A stretch of 64,000 nt of DNA from Plantago ovata (taxonomy: Eukaryota > Streptophyta > Magnoliopsida > Lamiales > Plantaginaceae): assembly GCA_028274465.1 (NCBI GenBank), contig CM051457.1, forward strand, positions 59,830,899 to 59,894,898, written 5' to 3'. Within the stretch, counting starts at the first letter, position 1. Every line of letters starts with the position of its first letter. Under the pieces are notes generated by a model. The model made no database searches and was not told where the DNA came from. It saw only the letters and a list, made by a program, of their open reading frames with translations. Both the position numbers and the translations under genes were made by a program. Positions 45,679 to 57,279 of this stretch are shown here, piece by piece.

Positions 45679-46343
45679 GCAAACAAAGGATCACACAATC
45701 TCACACTACCTCCTTCCTAGGCCTTTAGCAATCTCAAAGCATGGCGAAGACTTGTTGCCTCTTAGGTACATAATTACTCGGGAAAACAACCATAAGACCC
45801 TAACATGCATCATCCTATTATAAAGGCCTTCGTGAACCGTAGTAGAGAAAACACCACTAAGTGATGTCGAGACTACCAAGCTTAACTAAGTGCAATACAT
45901 AAATGTGACAAGCCAAGCGAGAAAAACCTCAAACAAATTCATAGAGATGAAGCATATGATTAATGGCAAAATTAGTTAATCTACCAAATAAAAAAGTTCA
46001 AAAAATTTGGCAATAAACTCCATATAAAACATGCAAGACTATCCTAGGATGAATGAAGTGAATGCAACCTAAAAACTAAGAAAGCAGTAAACGTGCAAAT
46101 ACAAATGCAAAACATTTCACGAGTTTATCATAAGCAAGACAAGTATAGAGATAACCATCGATAACCCCCTCCCCAAACCTGAACGTCATCGCTCGTCCCG
46201 AACGTCGAAAGTGGATTTAAGGTGAGAGCTAAACTTGTACCTGTAACCTATAGTACTCAAAGAAACTCGTGAGAAACCAAAAAATACTAAAATATAAAAT
46301 AAAACACAATGATATGCATGCAATGCAAGAAAGCGATAAAAAT

Positions 46344-46361
46344 TCCGGGTTGCCTCCCGGA
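46344..46361 (-). ncRNA. Conserved post-protease hairpin (element C)
   Basis: Sense TCCGGG-AGGCAA-CCCGGA, 41 bp after the protease stop at 46,402. Confidence 0.55.
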
Positions 46362-46401
46362 TAGCGCCATTGTTTATAGTCTTTGACTCGACTCCTTGCG
46401 C

Positions 46402-47835
46402 CTAGCTCTTCTTCTTGAGGGTACTAGACTTCCCCTTCATGGATCTTCTCCTCATGCCACGAACCTGTGAATAAGAATGAACATAGATAGCAAGACCACA
46501 GTAGTTAACAGTGTGAGAAGCATTGAAGTGATCAGGTGGATCAGATATGGCTCGCAACACATGTCGATTGCCATCCACCTCAATGGTGCAAGTCCTTCGG
46601 TAGATGTCTATCATGGAGCGTAGTTTAGTCAAGAACATTCGCCCCAAGAGAACAACATCCCCCATCCCAGGTGTAGTCGCCGGCATAACTACAAAATTGG
46701 TGTACACAGATGCTTCACCAATCTTAACCAATACGTTCTTCACAATGCCTTCGGATCTCACAACGGATCCATCCGCTAGTTGCACAATGGCCTTATGCTT
46801 CGAAAGTTCTCCAAGGCCACTCTTCTCAAACACATTCATGGGTAGCACATTCGAATAAGATCCTGTATCTAGTGTAGCACGGACGTCATCGAGACTACCA
46901 ATCCCAACCTTAACATCAAAGCTATCAGGAATTGGTTCAGGATCCTTAGGTTCTTCATTACTTACGTTGAGTCCCAGATCTTTATCTTCCTCCTTGGCCA
47001 ATGGAGGTTCGTCTTTTGCACCACACTCGCACGCAACAACTTGCTTAATGGTGATTTCCACTGGAAGATCTCCCACCAAGTTGATCGACATGGACCTCCC
47101 AGTGCTGCTATGTAATTTCCCCTGCTCTCTACTAGCTCTAGCTTCCAATTGATCCAGACGAGCATTGATCTTTGCCGAATCCTCCTCGTATCTCTTCAAA
47201 AACACTTGGGTGAAATCCACCAATTTCTGTAAATTATCCAAGAGAGTTCTTGACTTGGATGTAGATGCTTCGACCTTAGGAGTAGGATTACTACGGTTTC
47301 CCCAGTGAACATCTTCTCGTGCTAGATCTGATCTACACATATGAGCCTCATGCCCATAATTCTTGCACACCCTACATACCTCGTTGGAGAGAGATGTTCC
47401 GATTAGGCCACTTAGAGCTTGCCTCATCTGATTGGCGAAACCTTCGAACCTATCGCCACTCACACCATTCACTTCATGCATTGGGATCTCCTGGTTTGGT
47501 GGAGCCTCAGGTCCACGCCTCCTAACCATTGCTCTTGGATCCTTGGACTGAGATCCTTTAGCAAGCCTTTCGAAACACGCCCACACATCATCGGCGGTCT
47601 CTTCCCAGATAGTACCACGGCATTGGAAATCCACCACCTGTTGACTCTCATATGTGAGTCCATTGTAGAAGTGCTGGACAAGATCAGGAAGCTCAAAACC
47701 AAGGTGTGGACACTTGTGCATGAGGTCCTTGAACCTCTCGAAAGCGGTGTAGATGGTCTCATCATAGTCCTGTTTGAATCCAGTGATTTGCGCCTTAAGC
47801 GCGGTAGTCAATGTGTGAGGAAAGTATTTCTCCAT
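46402..47835 (-). CDS. Fused Gag C-terminal half and aspartic protease (element C)
   Basis: A 477-residue open frame: the second half of the Gag core (MEKYFPHTLTTALKAQITGF, LVQHFYNGLTYESQQVVDF), the zinc knuckle CRVCKNYGHEAHMC near residue 155, a shortened linker with predicted coiled coil (LLDNLQKLVDFTQVFLKRYE), an acidic region, and the protease domain (VGIGSLDDVRATLDTGSYSN with DTG near residue 330; IVQLADGSVVRSEG; NFVVMPATTPG). It shows that gag and protease are one polyprotein in this family. It lacks the N-terminal half of Gag because of a frameshift just upstream, so the first Met is internal. The protease ends with a Lys-rich tail (KGKSSTLKKKS), and no polymerase follows. Confidence 0.8.
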   Translation of the reverse strand: MEKYFPHTLTTALKAQITGFKQDYDETIYTAFERFKDLMHKCPHLGFELPDLVQHFYNGLTYESQQVVDFQCRGTIWEETADDVWACFERLAKGSQSKDPRAMVRRRGPEAPPNQEIPMHEVNGVSGDRFEGFANQMRQALSGLIGTSLSNEVCRVCKNYGHEAHMCRSDLAREDVHWGNRSNPTPKVEASTSKSRTLLDNLQKLVDFTQVFLKRYEEDSAKINARLDQLEARASREQGKLHSSTGRSMSINLVGDLPVEITIKQVVACECGAKDEPPLAKEEDKDLGLNVSNEEPKDPEPIPDSFDVKVGIGSLDDVRATLDTGSYSNVLPMNVFEKSGLGELSKHKAIVQLADGSVVRSEGIVKNVLVKIGEASVYTNFVVMPATTPGMGDVVLLGRMFLTKLRSMIDIYRRTCTIEVDGNRHVLRAISDPPDHFNASHTVNYCGLAIYVHSYSQVRGMRRRSMKGKSSTLKKKS

Positions 47836-47851
47836 AAAAAGCAGAATGCAC

Positions 47852-48178
47852 CTAGTCCCAGGTGTCTAGTGATCCGGCTTCCAGAGAGCCTAACCATGCC
47901 TTAGCTTTATCACCAAGCCCCATAGAAAAAACCTTCATCCTCAGCTCATCGTCCGTTATCCCTGCTCCGGGCCTTGGAAGATTGTTGATAAAATCATCAA
48001 TATCATTCAGGTATCCCATAACATCTTCCCTAGCCAACCCATAGAACCTCGGGAGTTGCTGGAACATGCAACTTTTGATTTCCAAATCTCGAATTGCAGC
48101 AGAAAGAACAATAGTCGGACCTCTCATCATTGCTTTGTTGGGTTGAACCCATGATTTCAAAAGTGGGCGAGCCATCAC
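47852..48178 (-). pseudogene. gag: Gag N-terminal part (element C), truncated and frameshifted
   Basis: The frame MARPLLKSWVQPNKAMMRGP to SLEAGSLDTWD holds the first half of the Gag core (DDFINNLPRPGAGITDDELR). About 75 codons present at the start of A and B are deleted, so the leader joins directly to MARPLL. It ends at a TAG, and a one-base insertion relative to A (AGCTTTTTATGGAG region) throws the rest into the next frame at 47,835. Confidence 0.7.
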
Positions 48179-48308
48179 AAGACCTGAATATCTATGACAA
48201 GCTAGGAAAGGAGTATCAGAGAGAGATTAAATAGGAAAACTGAAAACTACTAGAACTAGGAATTGAATGCTGAAAATACAAACAAATTAAACAGAAAAAA
48301 GGAGTATA

Positions 48309-48328
48309 GTCCCAGGCAGCGGCGCCAA
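48309..48328 (-). other. Primer-binding site, element C
   Basis: Sense TTGGCGCCGCTGCCTGGGAC, two bases before the LTR. Confidence 0.75.
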
Positions 48329-48330
48329 TT

Positions 48331-49574
48331 TGATGAACGTAGGATTGTCGGGTCCCAATTAATAAAATAAATTTGTATTTAGCCAAAGGCAATTCACAAC
48401 TACAACGAAAACCGTAGTGTAGCAGTAGAATAACCTCGAGTGTCGATCTCTAAGGACTATAACTAGCTTAATCTAATTTAACTTGAGAATATAAAATCAA
48501 CAGACGACTTAGCAAAGGTTTTTCTTAACAGATAATGGAGATTGGTGATAGTATGGTCATTCAAAGCATAACGGGTTAATAATCATGCATAAATTCCTCA
48601 GTCTTGCATGGAGATCTTTGATCAATGAATTGTCCAGTTGTAATTATTCAACACTACGAAGATATAGATTTAGATAGATCAAAAGATCAATGAATTGTCC
48701 AATTGTGTTCAATAATTATTCAACAATACGAAGATAGAGATTTAGATAGATCAAAGAAATAAAGCAATAACTCAGAGTACAATGCGCGATATAGCCATTA
48801 GCATAATTATCAACCCTTCGCTAAGAAATCACATACTATCACCAACGAGAAGTTTAGCTACTCATAGTTGTCATGCAATCAACAGAAATCATACCACGAA
48901 TGAATGAAAACATGATGAAAGATATATAAAAATAAGTAGAAAAACTGTAAGATACAATGTTACCGAAGGTTGTCAATCTCCGAAGAATCGCGATCTTACA
49001 AGCTCCAAACTGCTAAGAAAAAGTATCTCCTAAGCTAAGAACCCCCAGAACGGGCTCTAGGGAATTCCTACCTAAAACTACAGAGAAAGGTGAGAGAAAA
49101 GGTCTGGAAAAGTATGAAAAACGGAGAAAAACTGAGCAACTATATATAGGCTTCGAATTGTGTGGGGCGAAGGGCCCCACACACCGGGCGATTCGCCTGG
49201 TGTGGGGCGATTCGCCCGGGAGGTTTTTTCGGCCAGATACGCGTTTTCGACGCGTTTTTGGATTTCTTCCCCTTTTCGGACTCGGTTTCTGACTTCTAGT
49301 GACCTTCTAACCTCCAGAATCGACCCCTAGACTTCAAATCCTATCCGGAATCTTTCAGATACTCCAATTAGGCTTCTGGAACACCAATTCCTTGTCAACT
49401 TCAATATAATTGTCCGGAAAACCTCGTTTTTCAACCAAAACTTGTAAAATAAAAACTAAAGGGAAACGTGACACTATTCTAATAAAATGCACTAAAATAT
49501 AGCTAAATTAACATAGAGGATAGTTAAAATAGGTGAAAAAGACTCAAATGAAAGTGTAAAATACACATTCATCA
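48331..49574 (-). mobile_element. Element C 5' LTR
   Basis: Sense TATA box at 49,138-49,149; GC palindromes at 49,161-49,221. Same length as the partner LTR. Confidence 0.9.
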
Positions 49575-49579
49575 ACCAT

Positions 49580-52500
49580 GTCTAACAAGGTTTAATTAAT
49601 TCCACTCTATTAGAACCCATGTTGTAAGTACTATTCAATTGACCCAATCAAATAATTAAATACTTCATATAACATGTTTATATTCTATTCAGCATTGTGA
49701 CTTTGTACTTCTCAAGGGCAATGAACTTGCATCTTCTCAAGCGCAAGTGGTTAGACCAAGGAAAATATAAAGCACATGGTGAATTAGGATATGTCCCAAT
49801 TTGAATGCTCACACATGCCTTGTAATGTGTGTCATCTCAAATTGTTATTTGGTATTCATCCCTTTCCAAAAAGATCTAGTGAATACAATTTAATTATAAG
49901 ATAAGACTTACAATCCATATGTTTCAAAACAAATGGTCTCAAGTAGTCTAACTTACTTAACACTTGTCATTCTTATCTCGCAAGTTCAACCAAGTTGACG
50001 AATAACATAATTTTGGGAAATTGGTTTGTTATGTTGGTCTTCTTATCATGTATTGAGAAAATCCTGTCTTATGGTTAAGAACTTTTGATCTATGTTCTTG
50101 AAGACGTCTACCTCTATACTATTAGTGTGACTCAATAGTAGGTAAATCCACTATCATCTTAACAAGTACAGAAACAATGTTCTTAACATATGAAATCAAT
50201 AGAATAATTTCATTTGTAATTAGTATCCAATACTAAAATTACTTTATAGACATAACCAGTTCTTAATACGCAATAATATCCTTCAACCTTTAAGCGATAA
50301 TTGCTTTAGGTTCAAGAAATCAAACTTTGCTACCCATACTCTTATTGAATTACTATAATTGCAATATAGTGTATTATTCGTTAGGCATCTACTCTTTCTT
50401 TCATAGTCATCGTTGAGATAAATAAAAATATACTTAGAGCATCTCTTAGTATATTTATTCTATCTTTCTTCCCTTACATATTGGTTTAATAGAACTGCTC
50501 ACTATGAGCACAATTTACCCATGGATGATGTTCTTGCAAAAGATTATGAGTAGTAAGCAACTTTAGTCAATCTCACTTCTATTGTATTTAATATTCTCTA
50601 TGAAATTAATACAAATCATGAAGTGACCTAAATGAAATTAATTGAAGAAATACCAAGCAATATTCTCTAAGAATTTTAACATCCTCAATTGACTTTCTTA
50701 TTCCAAATAATATGAGAGCTTGTGAAAAGAAATCAAATTTCAACATTTAAAGACAATACGCATTGACTATCATAATAACTTGTACTCCCACTGATTTAGC
50801 CAAACTCTAGAATAGAGGTTGACCAAAGTCATTGTTCAACATACATGTTCTAAGAGGTATCTTCTATAATGTCTTCATACTCTCATGTTGTGTAAGCTAC
50901 TTGTGTGCCATACACGCCTTAAGTCGAATATGTTACCTAGTTGTCCTTGTATTTAATATAAGTATTCTTGTCCAACTCGAAATACTCAAATTCAAACACA
51001 AGACAATCTTGGGTACGTGCTTGTCTAAGACAAACTCAATTAAATCAAACGCAAATAACAGTACAGTCAAAATGTCATTGGTAAATGAATCAAACTAATA
51101 GTATTCATCAAATGCCATTCTACAACAACCTTATAAAACATAATGTAAATAAAGCGTGAATTAAATTTTACTCTAATTAAATAACAATTCACAATATCCT
51201 CATCCAGCGACTAAATAATCAAGGCCTTTTGACTTATTTAGTTCCATTAATTTTATCACATTCACCGACCCCATTGGAATAATACGGATTCATTTCTAAT
51301 ATGAATCTTAATGGCCAAGATCCAAATCTGCACTACTACAACCCCTGCTATGGCTGATCACTGTGATAGCCAAATAAGGTAGGAATCTAAACCAATTGTA
51401 CAATACAACTCTTGGTTGACCAAATCTACTTTGATCGACGTCCTATAGACTATGTCTGACGCTATGGTGACTCGACATAGCCCAAGTAAGTCACAACCAT
51501 CACACAGTACCAACTATGGACCTATGAAAGAGACTTTCCATCGGCAAACAGAGTAAGCACTACGGTGCATATTACTCATGAGATTAGATGGTTCCATTCA
51601 TCATTCAATTATGATGGGTGACGTCGTGCGACCAAATCGAGACTTAAATTTTAATTGGGGAATATTTATATCGGGGTATTTAATCGCTTAAACAAGATCT
51701 TAGATAACTATCAAACATAGGGCGCCGCCTACCCACACATACAATTTGTGGGAAAACAAATAATGAGTGTCACCTACTCATGCATACAATATGCGGACAA
51801 GCAAGTAATGGGTGCCGCCTACCCATGCATATGACAGATGCGGTCCGGAAACTAGTGGATGCCACCTACCCATAAATAGCGGACATAAAGTGCTATACTA
51901 ATTTAAAGTAAATCATATAGACATTCAAACATATGAGCAAGTAATTGTGAGTTTAAAGTTTGCAAGAAAATATAATTTGTCTCATCTTTATACTTCTAAA
52001 GCATTTATAAATGTTTTATTTCAAAAATAAAACATCTACTAATTTCCAAGAAATTAAAATAAATTATAAATCCAATCATAATAATTTATGAGTCATAAAT
52101 CTAATTTATGAATTTTCCACAAATTTATAAACATTTAAAAAAGTTTCTACATTAATATAATCCTCTAAAGAATATATATTAATATTTAAACTCAGTTTAT
52201 GAACTATGTCAAGTATGTCTCTAAACATTAATATAAACTTCCAAGTATGTCTCTATACATTAATATAAACCTCCAAGTTTCTAAAACTCCAGGAGTTTAA
52301 TTTAAATTTCCAGAGGGCTACAGTGAAGTTTCTAAAACTTTATTGGGAAAAATCGAAGGTATCAGACACTCAGAGGACCAGTGTCCAATTTTCAGTTCAA
52401 ATTTTGATGGACTAAATTGAACTTTTATAAGTTTGGGTACTGGAATTAGAAATGGCAACACCACAGGGGCCTCCGCCGCAATAGGTCAGAGTAATCTGTC

Positions 52501-53090
52501 GAATTGCAACAGGGTCCTTGATCTTTTGCTTTCCTTCAAACCAGCCCCTATACTTTTTGCAAATATTCAATTTGGTCCCTGCAAACCCTAGAAGCTTGCA
52601 CAAAGATCCAACAATGGAGTTTCTATTTCGAATTCGAACTCCCAATAGCAGTAGTGTTCCAAACACGAATCTTACCATCAATATTTCGTTATAAATCATC
52701 CCTCCATTCAAAATATCATTCAATTCGAATCAAATTCGTCAATAATCAAAACGTCCAAATATATATTTTTTTTTCAAATAAAATAAAATCTTACAAAATA
52801 AATATGTCTAATATATCATTCTGGAAATCAAAATAAATAAACAAACCCGGTTCGTATTTTACGAGATGGATGGAATCAAATGATATGATTTGCAGTAAAG
52901 AGACGATAATGATAATTAATCAATTAACAATCTTTAATCAATCTCTGCTAATCAAACTCAGTTGCTATAATAATAGCCGATCATATCAGACGTTTATCTA
53001 CGAGTTGCAAATACAAAACCCAGTTTCTTGCAATTTTAAACATTAACTCACCATGAACATAAAATAACATGTAAATATATCATTTCAATC
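49580..53090 (-). other. Eroded copia interior (gag side)
   Basis: AT-rich, no supported ORF. Contains a 45-bp minisatellite at 51,720-51,895 and a gene-like patch at 52,400-52,650 of unknown origin. Confidence 0.45.
51720..51895. repeat. 45-bp imperfect tandem repeat, four copies
   Basis: Copies start at 51,720, 51,765, 51,810 and 51,857 with GGGTGCCGCCTACCCATGCATA-like sequence, followed by a (A)TGCGG block. Confidence 0.75.
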
Positions 53091-53108
53091 AGCCTAGCTC
53101 TCATACCA
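53091..53108 (-). other. Copia primer-binding site (tRNA-iMet type)
   Basis: Sense TGGTATGAGAGCTAGGCT, one base after the LTR end. It matches the plant copia site TGGTATCAGAGC with one change. Confidence 0.75.
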
Positions 53109-53109
53109 C

Positions 53110-55107
53110 TGTTAGTAATTATAGGAAATTACCTCTAAGGTTAATGCAGCGGAATTCAAAATTTTCCTACAGATTGTTGATTGAATGATCATTTGACATG
53201 CTTCATATAAATGACTTATCCGTTATCCAGCTTCCAGCTTCCATTAATGAATGATATAATCATAAATTTGTTCTTCAAAGAACAATTGATTATCTTCTAA
53301 AGATTCTGACTGAACTCAGAACAATTCTAAGCTGCCTACGTACCCACCCTCAGGATCAAGTCAAACGTAGTTCAATTCTTCGTTGATGAATTCTCCATGG
53401 ATGCTAGGAAATCCATATTCATAATCTACATTAAGCAAAACAAGAAATCTCAAAGATCATAATTAAATGAAAATTAATCAAAGAAGAAAAGAAAAGAGTT
53501 AGAACGAATACAACCGTGTAGAAGAAACCCAAAAGAGAAGGAGAGCTCTAAGCCACAAGCAGCAACAACACGTAAAAACCCTTACCGACTGATCTAAGCC
53601 GCCGACTGATCAATATGTGTGTATAAAACGCATAACTTATTTTACATGGGCCTGGCCCAGTCGGCTGGTATACTAGTTAATGAACTGGAGGTCTTGGGTT
53701 CGAAACCCACTACTATCATTCCTTTTCTTTTGGGCATTTATACTTGAACCTCATTCTAAATTGGTTCAAATACACATTCTAACTTTAATTAATTAAATCC
53801 AATTTGATCTAATTATTCTTTTCTTCTTTTATTAATTAAATCTAATTTAATTAATTTACTTTCTAAAAGTATAAATTAATTAAGTACATTGAATTCAATT
53901 CAACTTAATTAACTAATTCTATCAAATAGAACATTCTCAACAATATTAAATTAAATATTTATCAATCCAATTGATATTTTATTTAATATAGTAATTAAGT
54001 CATAAATCCAATTTTAACTTAATTAATGATTTCCATCAAATTCAATGTCATTGACAACAGTAAATCAAATCTTATCAATCCAATTGACATTTAATTTACC
54101 CTAATGTTTAATCGGAAGAATTATCACCTAGTTGTATATGACCCATAGGCCCTCACATATTAGGCAATGATCAAATCAAGGTTTCAGTGAATATTCCTAG
54201 ACAATCGTCACTAGACAATACTAATATATATGTAAGGAACGTTTGTTGAGGAGATACAAACTGCCTGTGATGTAGAGTACTTTGATGATACGGACCTTTC
54301 ATTCTCGAATACTCGAATGAGTCTAGAATATGGATTAGTGTCTATTCCAATTACTCATCCATTGTCTCTCAATCGTCTTAGTCGATCTAGATGATTATGT
54401 CCAAACACCATTTTGACATATATCTTTGCAGTGGCCACTGACTAATGATCGCACTAAATATGAGATGAAGAGTATTCTCTCCTTGAATCTATTCGGAGGA
54501 ATGAATCCTGATCTTGGTCCAATCACTCACACCATATGCTTCCTAATATACCCAACGCATGCCGTATCTACCGTACTTTAAGAGTGCAAGCATTGCGCAT
54601 GGTCAAAGTATATTATTCCACATATGATATAGTATTGACCTCAAGTTAAGGACTATTACATCACCCTATAATCCGAAACTCCCATAGACACTTAAAAAGA
54701 ATTTACCAAATGGTTTCTCGGCTGGGTATGCCAACACTCTCCAATGTGTCCATGTGTCCATCATGGATAACCAAGCTATTCGCAGCAGTGAGAACTACTA
54801 CATCCTCGAAGGATCTGATGCAACACATGCTAGTCTCTATCGCATCATTGATATCCCATATCTCAATGACCATCAACTAGTGGCTAATTTTAGGACTTAA
54901 GTTCTGACACGCAAGCTCCCACTAACTTGGTGATTATCTTTAGTCCTTGGGAACATCTTACAGAATAATTCAAACAACCAAATAATCTATTAAGTAAATG
55001 TAATGCCAATTGTATTTATGTATGCTTAAATAAATACCAATAAGCTGAATGCGGTAAAGTACATATCGTCCTGAATGTTGGTTGTCTCTAGGACATATAT
55101 ACTTTCA
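53110..55107 (-). mobile_element. Copia 5' LTR, full length
   Basis: 1998 bp, plus-strand borders TGTTAGTAATT...TATATACTTTCA. It retains the 410-bp segment deleted from the partner and holds a complete tRNA-like A-box/B-box unit. Confidence 0.8.
53645..53712 (+). promoter_or_regulatory. tRNA-like RNA polymerase III promoter (A and B boxes)
   Basis: TGGCCCAGTCGG at 53,653-53,664 fits the A box (TRGYNNAGYNGG) and GGTTCGAAACC at 53,697-53,707 fits the B box (GGTTCGANNCC), with 32 bases between, a normal tRNA or SINE spacing. A small T-arm, TGGG-TTCGAAA-CCCA, can form. The rest does not fold into a convincing tRNA, so a SINE head or tRNA remnant is more likely than a tRNA gene. Confidence 0.5.
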
Positions 55108-55112
55108 ATCTT

Positions 55113-57279
55113 AGCATTGCGAACCTATTATCTGGTAGGGGCTTGGTAAAGGTGTCAGCAAGTTGATCATCAGTACCTACTTTCACAACCTCAATGTCTC
55201 ATTTTGCCACATGATCTCTAATGAAATGATGTCTAATATCAATGTGCTTTGTCCTTGAGTAGAACTTAGGATTTTGTGTGATAGCAATAGCACTTGTATT
55301 ATCACAAAAGATTGGTGTTTTCTTTGCAGAAATACCATAATCTCATAATTGTTGCTGAATCCATAGGATTTTAGCTATGCAACAACCAGCCGCAATGTAC
55401 TCAGATTCAGTAGATGAATTGGCAACACAGGTTTTCTTCTTGCTAAACCATGATATTAATCTAGTACCTAGAAACTGACAAGTTCCAGAAGTACTTTTTC
55501 TATCAAGAGTTGATCCTCCATTATCAGCATCAGAATAACCAACCAATTCCAATCCATAATCTTTAGGATACCATAATCCAACATTGACTGTACCTTTGAC
55601 TTATTTCAGTATCTTAAGTTCCTTTTTGTAGTGTGATTCTCTTGGATCAGATTGAAATCTTGCACACATACAAACAACATACTGAATGTCAAGTCTACTT
55701 GCTGTTAAATACAACAAGGAACCAATGAGCTTCTTATTCTTGTGTTCTTCAACACACTTATCTTCTTTAGTATAGCCCAATTTTGTACCAACACTCATAG
55801 GGATCTTTTCAGGTTTTTCTTCCTCTTTGATCCTAAACTTTATGAGCATTTCCTTTGCATACTTTGATTGATTTATGAATATTCCATCTTTGAGTTGCTT
55901 GACTTGCAATCCTAGGAAATAATTCAATTTACCCATCGTACTCATTTCAAACTTGTTTGTCATGAGTTTGGCAAAATCATCACAAAGTTGCTTGTCCTTA
56001 GATCCAAATATTATGTCATCCACATAAATCTGAACTAAGAGTATTTTACCATCATGGTTCATGGTAAACAAATTTTTGTCAACTTCACCTTTCTTGAAAC
56101 CATTATCCAGCAAGAACTTAGCTAAGGTATCATACCAAGCTCTTGGTGCTTGCTTTACACCATATACAACTTTCTGAAGCTTGTATACCATCTTGGTTTC
56201 TGAATGAAGTTCAAAGCCAGGGGGTTGTTCCAAGTAGACTTCTTCAGCAAGTTCACCAATTAAGAATGCACTTTTAACATCCATTTGATAAACAATAAAG
56301 TCATTGTGAGCAGCAAAGGCCAAGAAAAGTCTAATTGCATCCAATCTTGCAACTAGTGCATAAGACTCATCATAGTCCAATCCTTCAGTCTGACAGTAGC
56401 CTTGAGCAACTAATCGTGCTTTGTTCCTTGTTACTTCACCAGACTCACTCAGCTTGTTTCTGAACACCCACGTTGTACCAATTGCTTTCTTGCCTTCAGC
56501 AAGGGGTACAAGTTTCCAAACTTTGTTACTTTCAAATTGATCCAGTTCTTCTTGCACTGCCTTGATCCATTCAGAATGCTTTAAAGCTTCTTCTATGGTC
56601 TTGGGTTCAATTTCGGAAACAAAGCAAGAGAACAAAGCTTCTACTTCTACGACATTTGCTTCTTCAGCAAGTTCATGAGTAGTAGATACTTTGGATCTAG
56701 TCACTTGGCGTTTGTCAATATCATCAATCATATCCGTAGAGGGATGATCTCTAATCCATTTATTAACAGGTTTTTTGCTCTTTGGATCTGGATAAGTTTG
56801 CTCATCAGCATGTGGCTCTTCAGTATGTACTTGCTCAGTACTACTGGTATTTTATTGTGTATCTGATGAAATTGGTTCATCAGCAACTGCTTGTTCAGCA
56901 TTGCTAATTTGTGGTAACTCGTCACCAGACACAGGAAGTTGCATAGTTTCAGCAACATCCGGAGCAACTGCGTCTTTTGCTGGAAATTCTTTGTCATGTA
57001 CTATATTTATCTTGTCATGACTCGGGGGAGGAGAGTCATTGTCAGAATCATCATTTAGTTCAATTGACTTGACTTGCCTAGCATCAGATTCAAATCTTTG
57101 CTCGTGTATGAGTAACTTCTTCATACAATCAGATATTTCTTCTTCAGCAGGCACTCCTTGTGACTTTTCGTAGAATACAACATGCACTGATTCTTCGATC
57201 TTTTGTGCCTTTTTGTTGTAAACTCTATAAGCTTTACTATGCAAGGAGTAACCAAGAAATATCACTTTGTCTGCCTTTC
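55113..57279 (-). pseudogene. SIRE-like pol: integrase end, reverse transcriptase, RNase H
   Basis: One minus frame with stops at 56,852, 55,601 and 55,343 and later. It starts KADKVIFLGYSLHSKAYRVYN (end of the integrase region), passes an acidic linker, then the reverse transcriptase: [31 protein letters not shown] (first catalytic Asp) and [10 protein letters not shown] (YVDD). RNase H follows: GYSDADNGGSTLDRKSTSG, SSTESEYIAA and, after stops, [13 protein letters not shown] and LADTFTKPLP. The lineage traits ([15 protein letters not shown]) point to SIRE. It is cut on the right by element D and on the left by the copia LTR, and the stops make it inactive. Confidence 0.8.

Larger units (their letters stand above)
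44738..46401 (-). other. Element C 3' non-coding region
   Basis: Resembles the B 3' region: conserved segment at 44,880-45,240, sense purine tract at 45,345-45,485, two AACCTATTC hairpins, and a second polypurine-like block at 46,166-46,204. No ORF2 remains. Confidence 0.65.
43494..49574 (-). mobile_element. Element C: complete gag-protease element without ORF2
   Basis: Two LTRs of equal length (1244 bp; 43,494-44,737 and 48,331-49,574) are flanked by perfect ACCAT duplications (43,489-43,493; 49,575-49,579). It inserted in the decayed copia interior. It has gag-protease, the post-protease hairpin, two AACCTATTC hairpins and the polypurine-tract hairpin, but the ORF2 segment with its leader is absent, giving a 6.1-kb element. 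The left LTR end is mutated (TGATCA for TGATGA). No polymerase. Confidence 0.9.
39667..55107 (-). mobile_element. Decayed copia element, host of element C
   Basis: LTRs at 39,667-41,254 and 53,110-55,107 have TGTTAG...TTTCA plus-strand borders. It inserted near the end of the SIRE RNase H; flanks are ACCTT and ATCTT, a 4/5 match. Orientation is minus: the tRNA-iMet-type primer site is beside the right LTR, the polypurine tract beside the left. The interior (41,255-53,109) has no open frames, but the left end retains traces of RNase H, so it is an eroded autonomous element rather than an originally non-coding one. Confidence 0.75.
15804..57279 (-). mobile_element. SIRE-like Ty1/copia element, 3' part, split by nested insertions
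   Basis: On the minus strand the parts run: pol (57,279-55,113), spacer (39,661-38,660), an env-like region (38,659-37,103 and 28,762-25,277), polypurine tract (17,328-17,313) and 3' LTR (17,312-15,804). The gaps are filled by later elements flanked by target duplications: CCCTT for A, ACTAG for B, AAGGT/AAGAT for the copia element. Removing them leaves about 10 kb, a reasonable size for this lineage's 3' part. An extra ORF after pol and a long LTR ending in a C-run are SIRE traits. The 5' LTR, gag and integrase would lie beyond element D, outside the window. Confidence 0.75.

Noticed and set aside
53645..53712. A true tRNA gene
   Set aside because: A and B boxes are present but no acceptor stem or anticodon arm can be drawn; scored as a tRNA-like promoter only.
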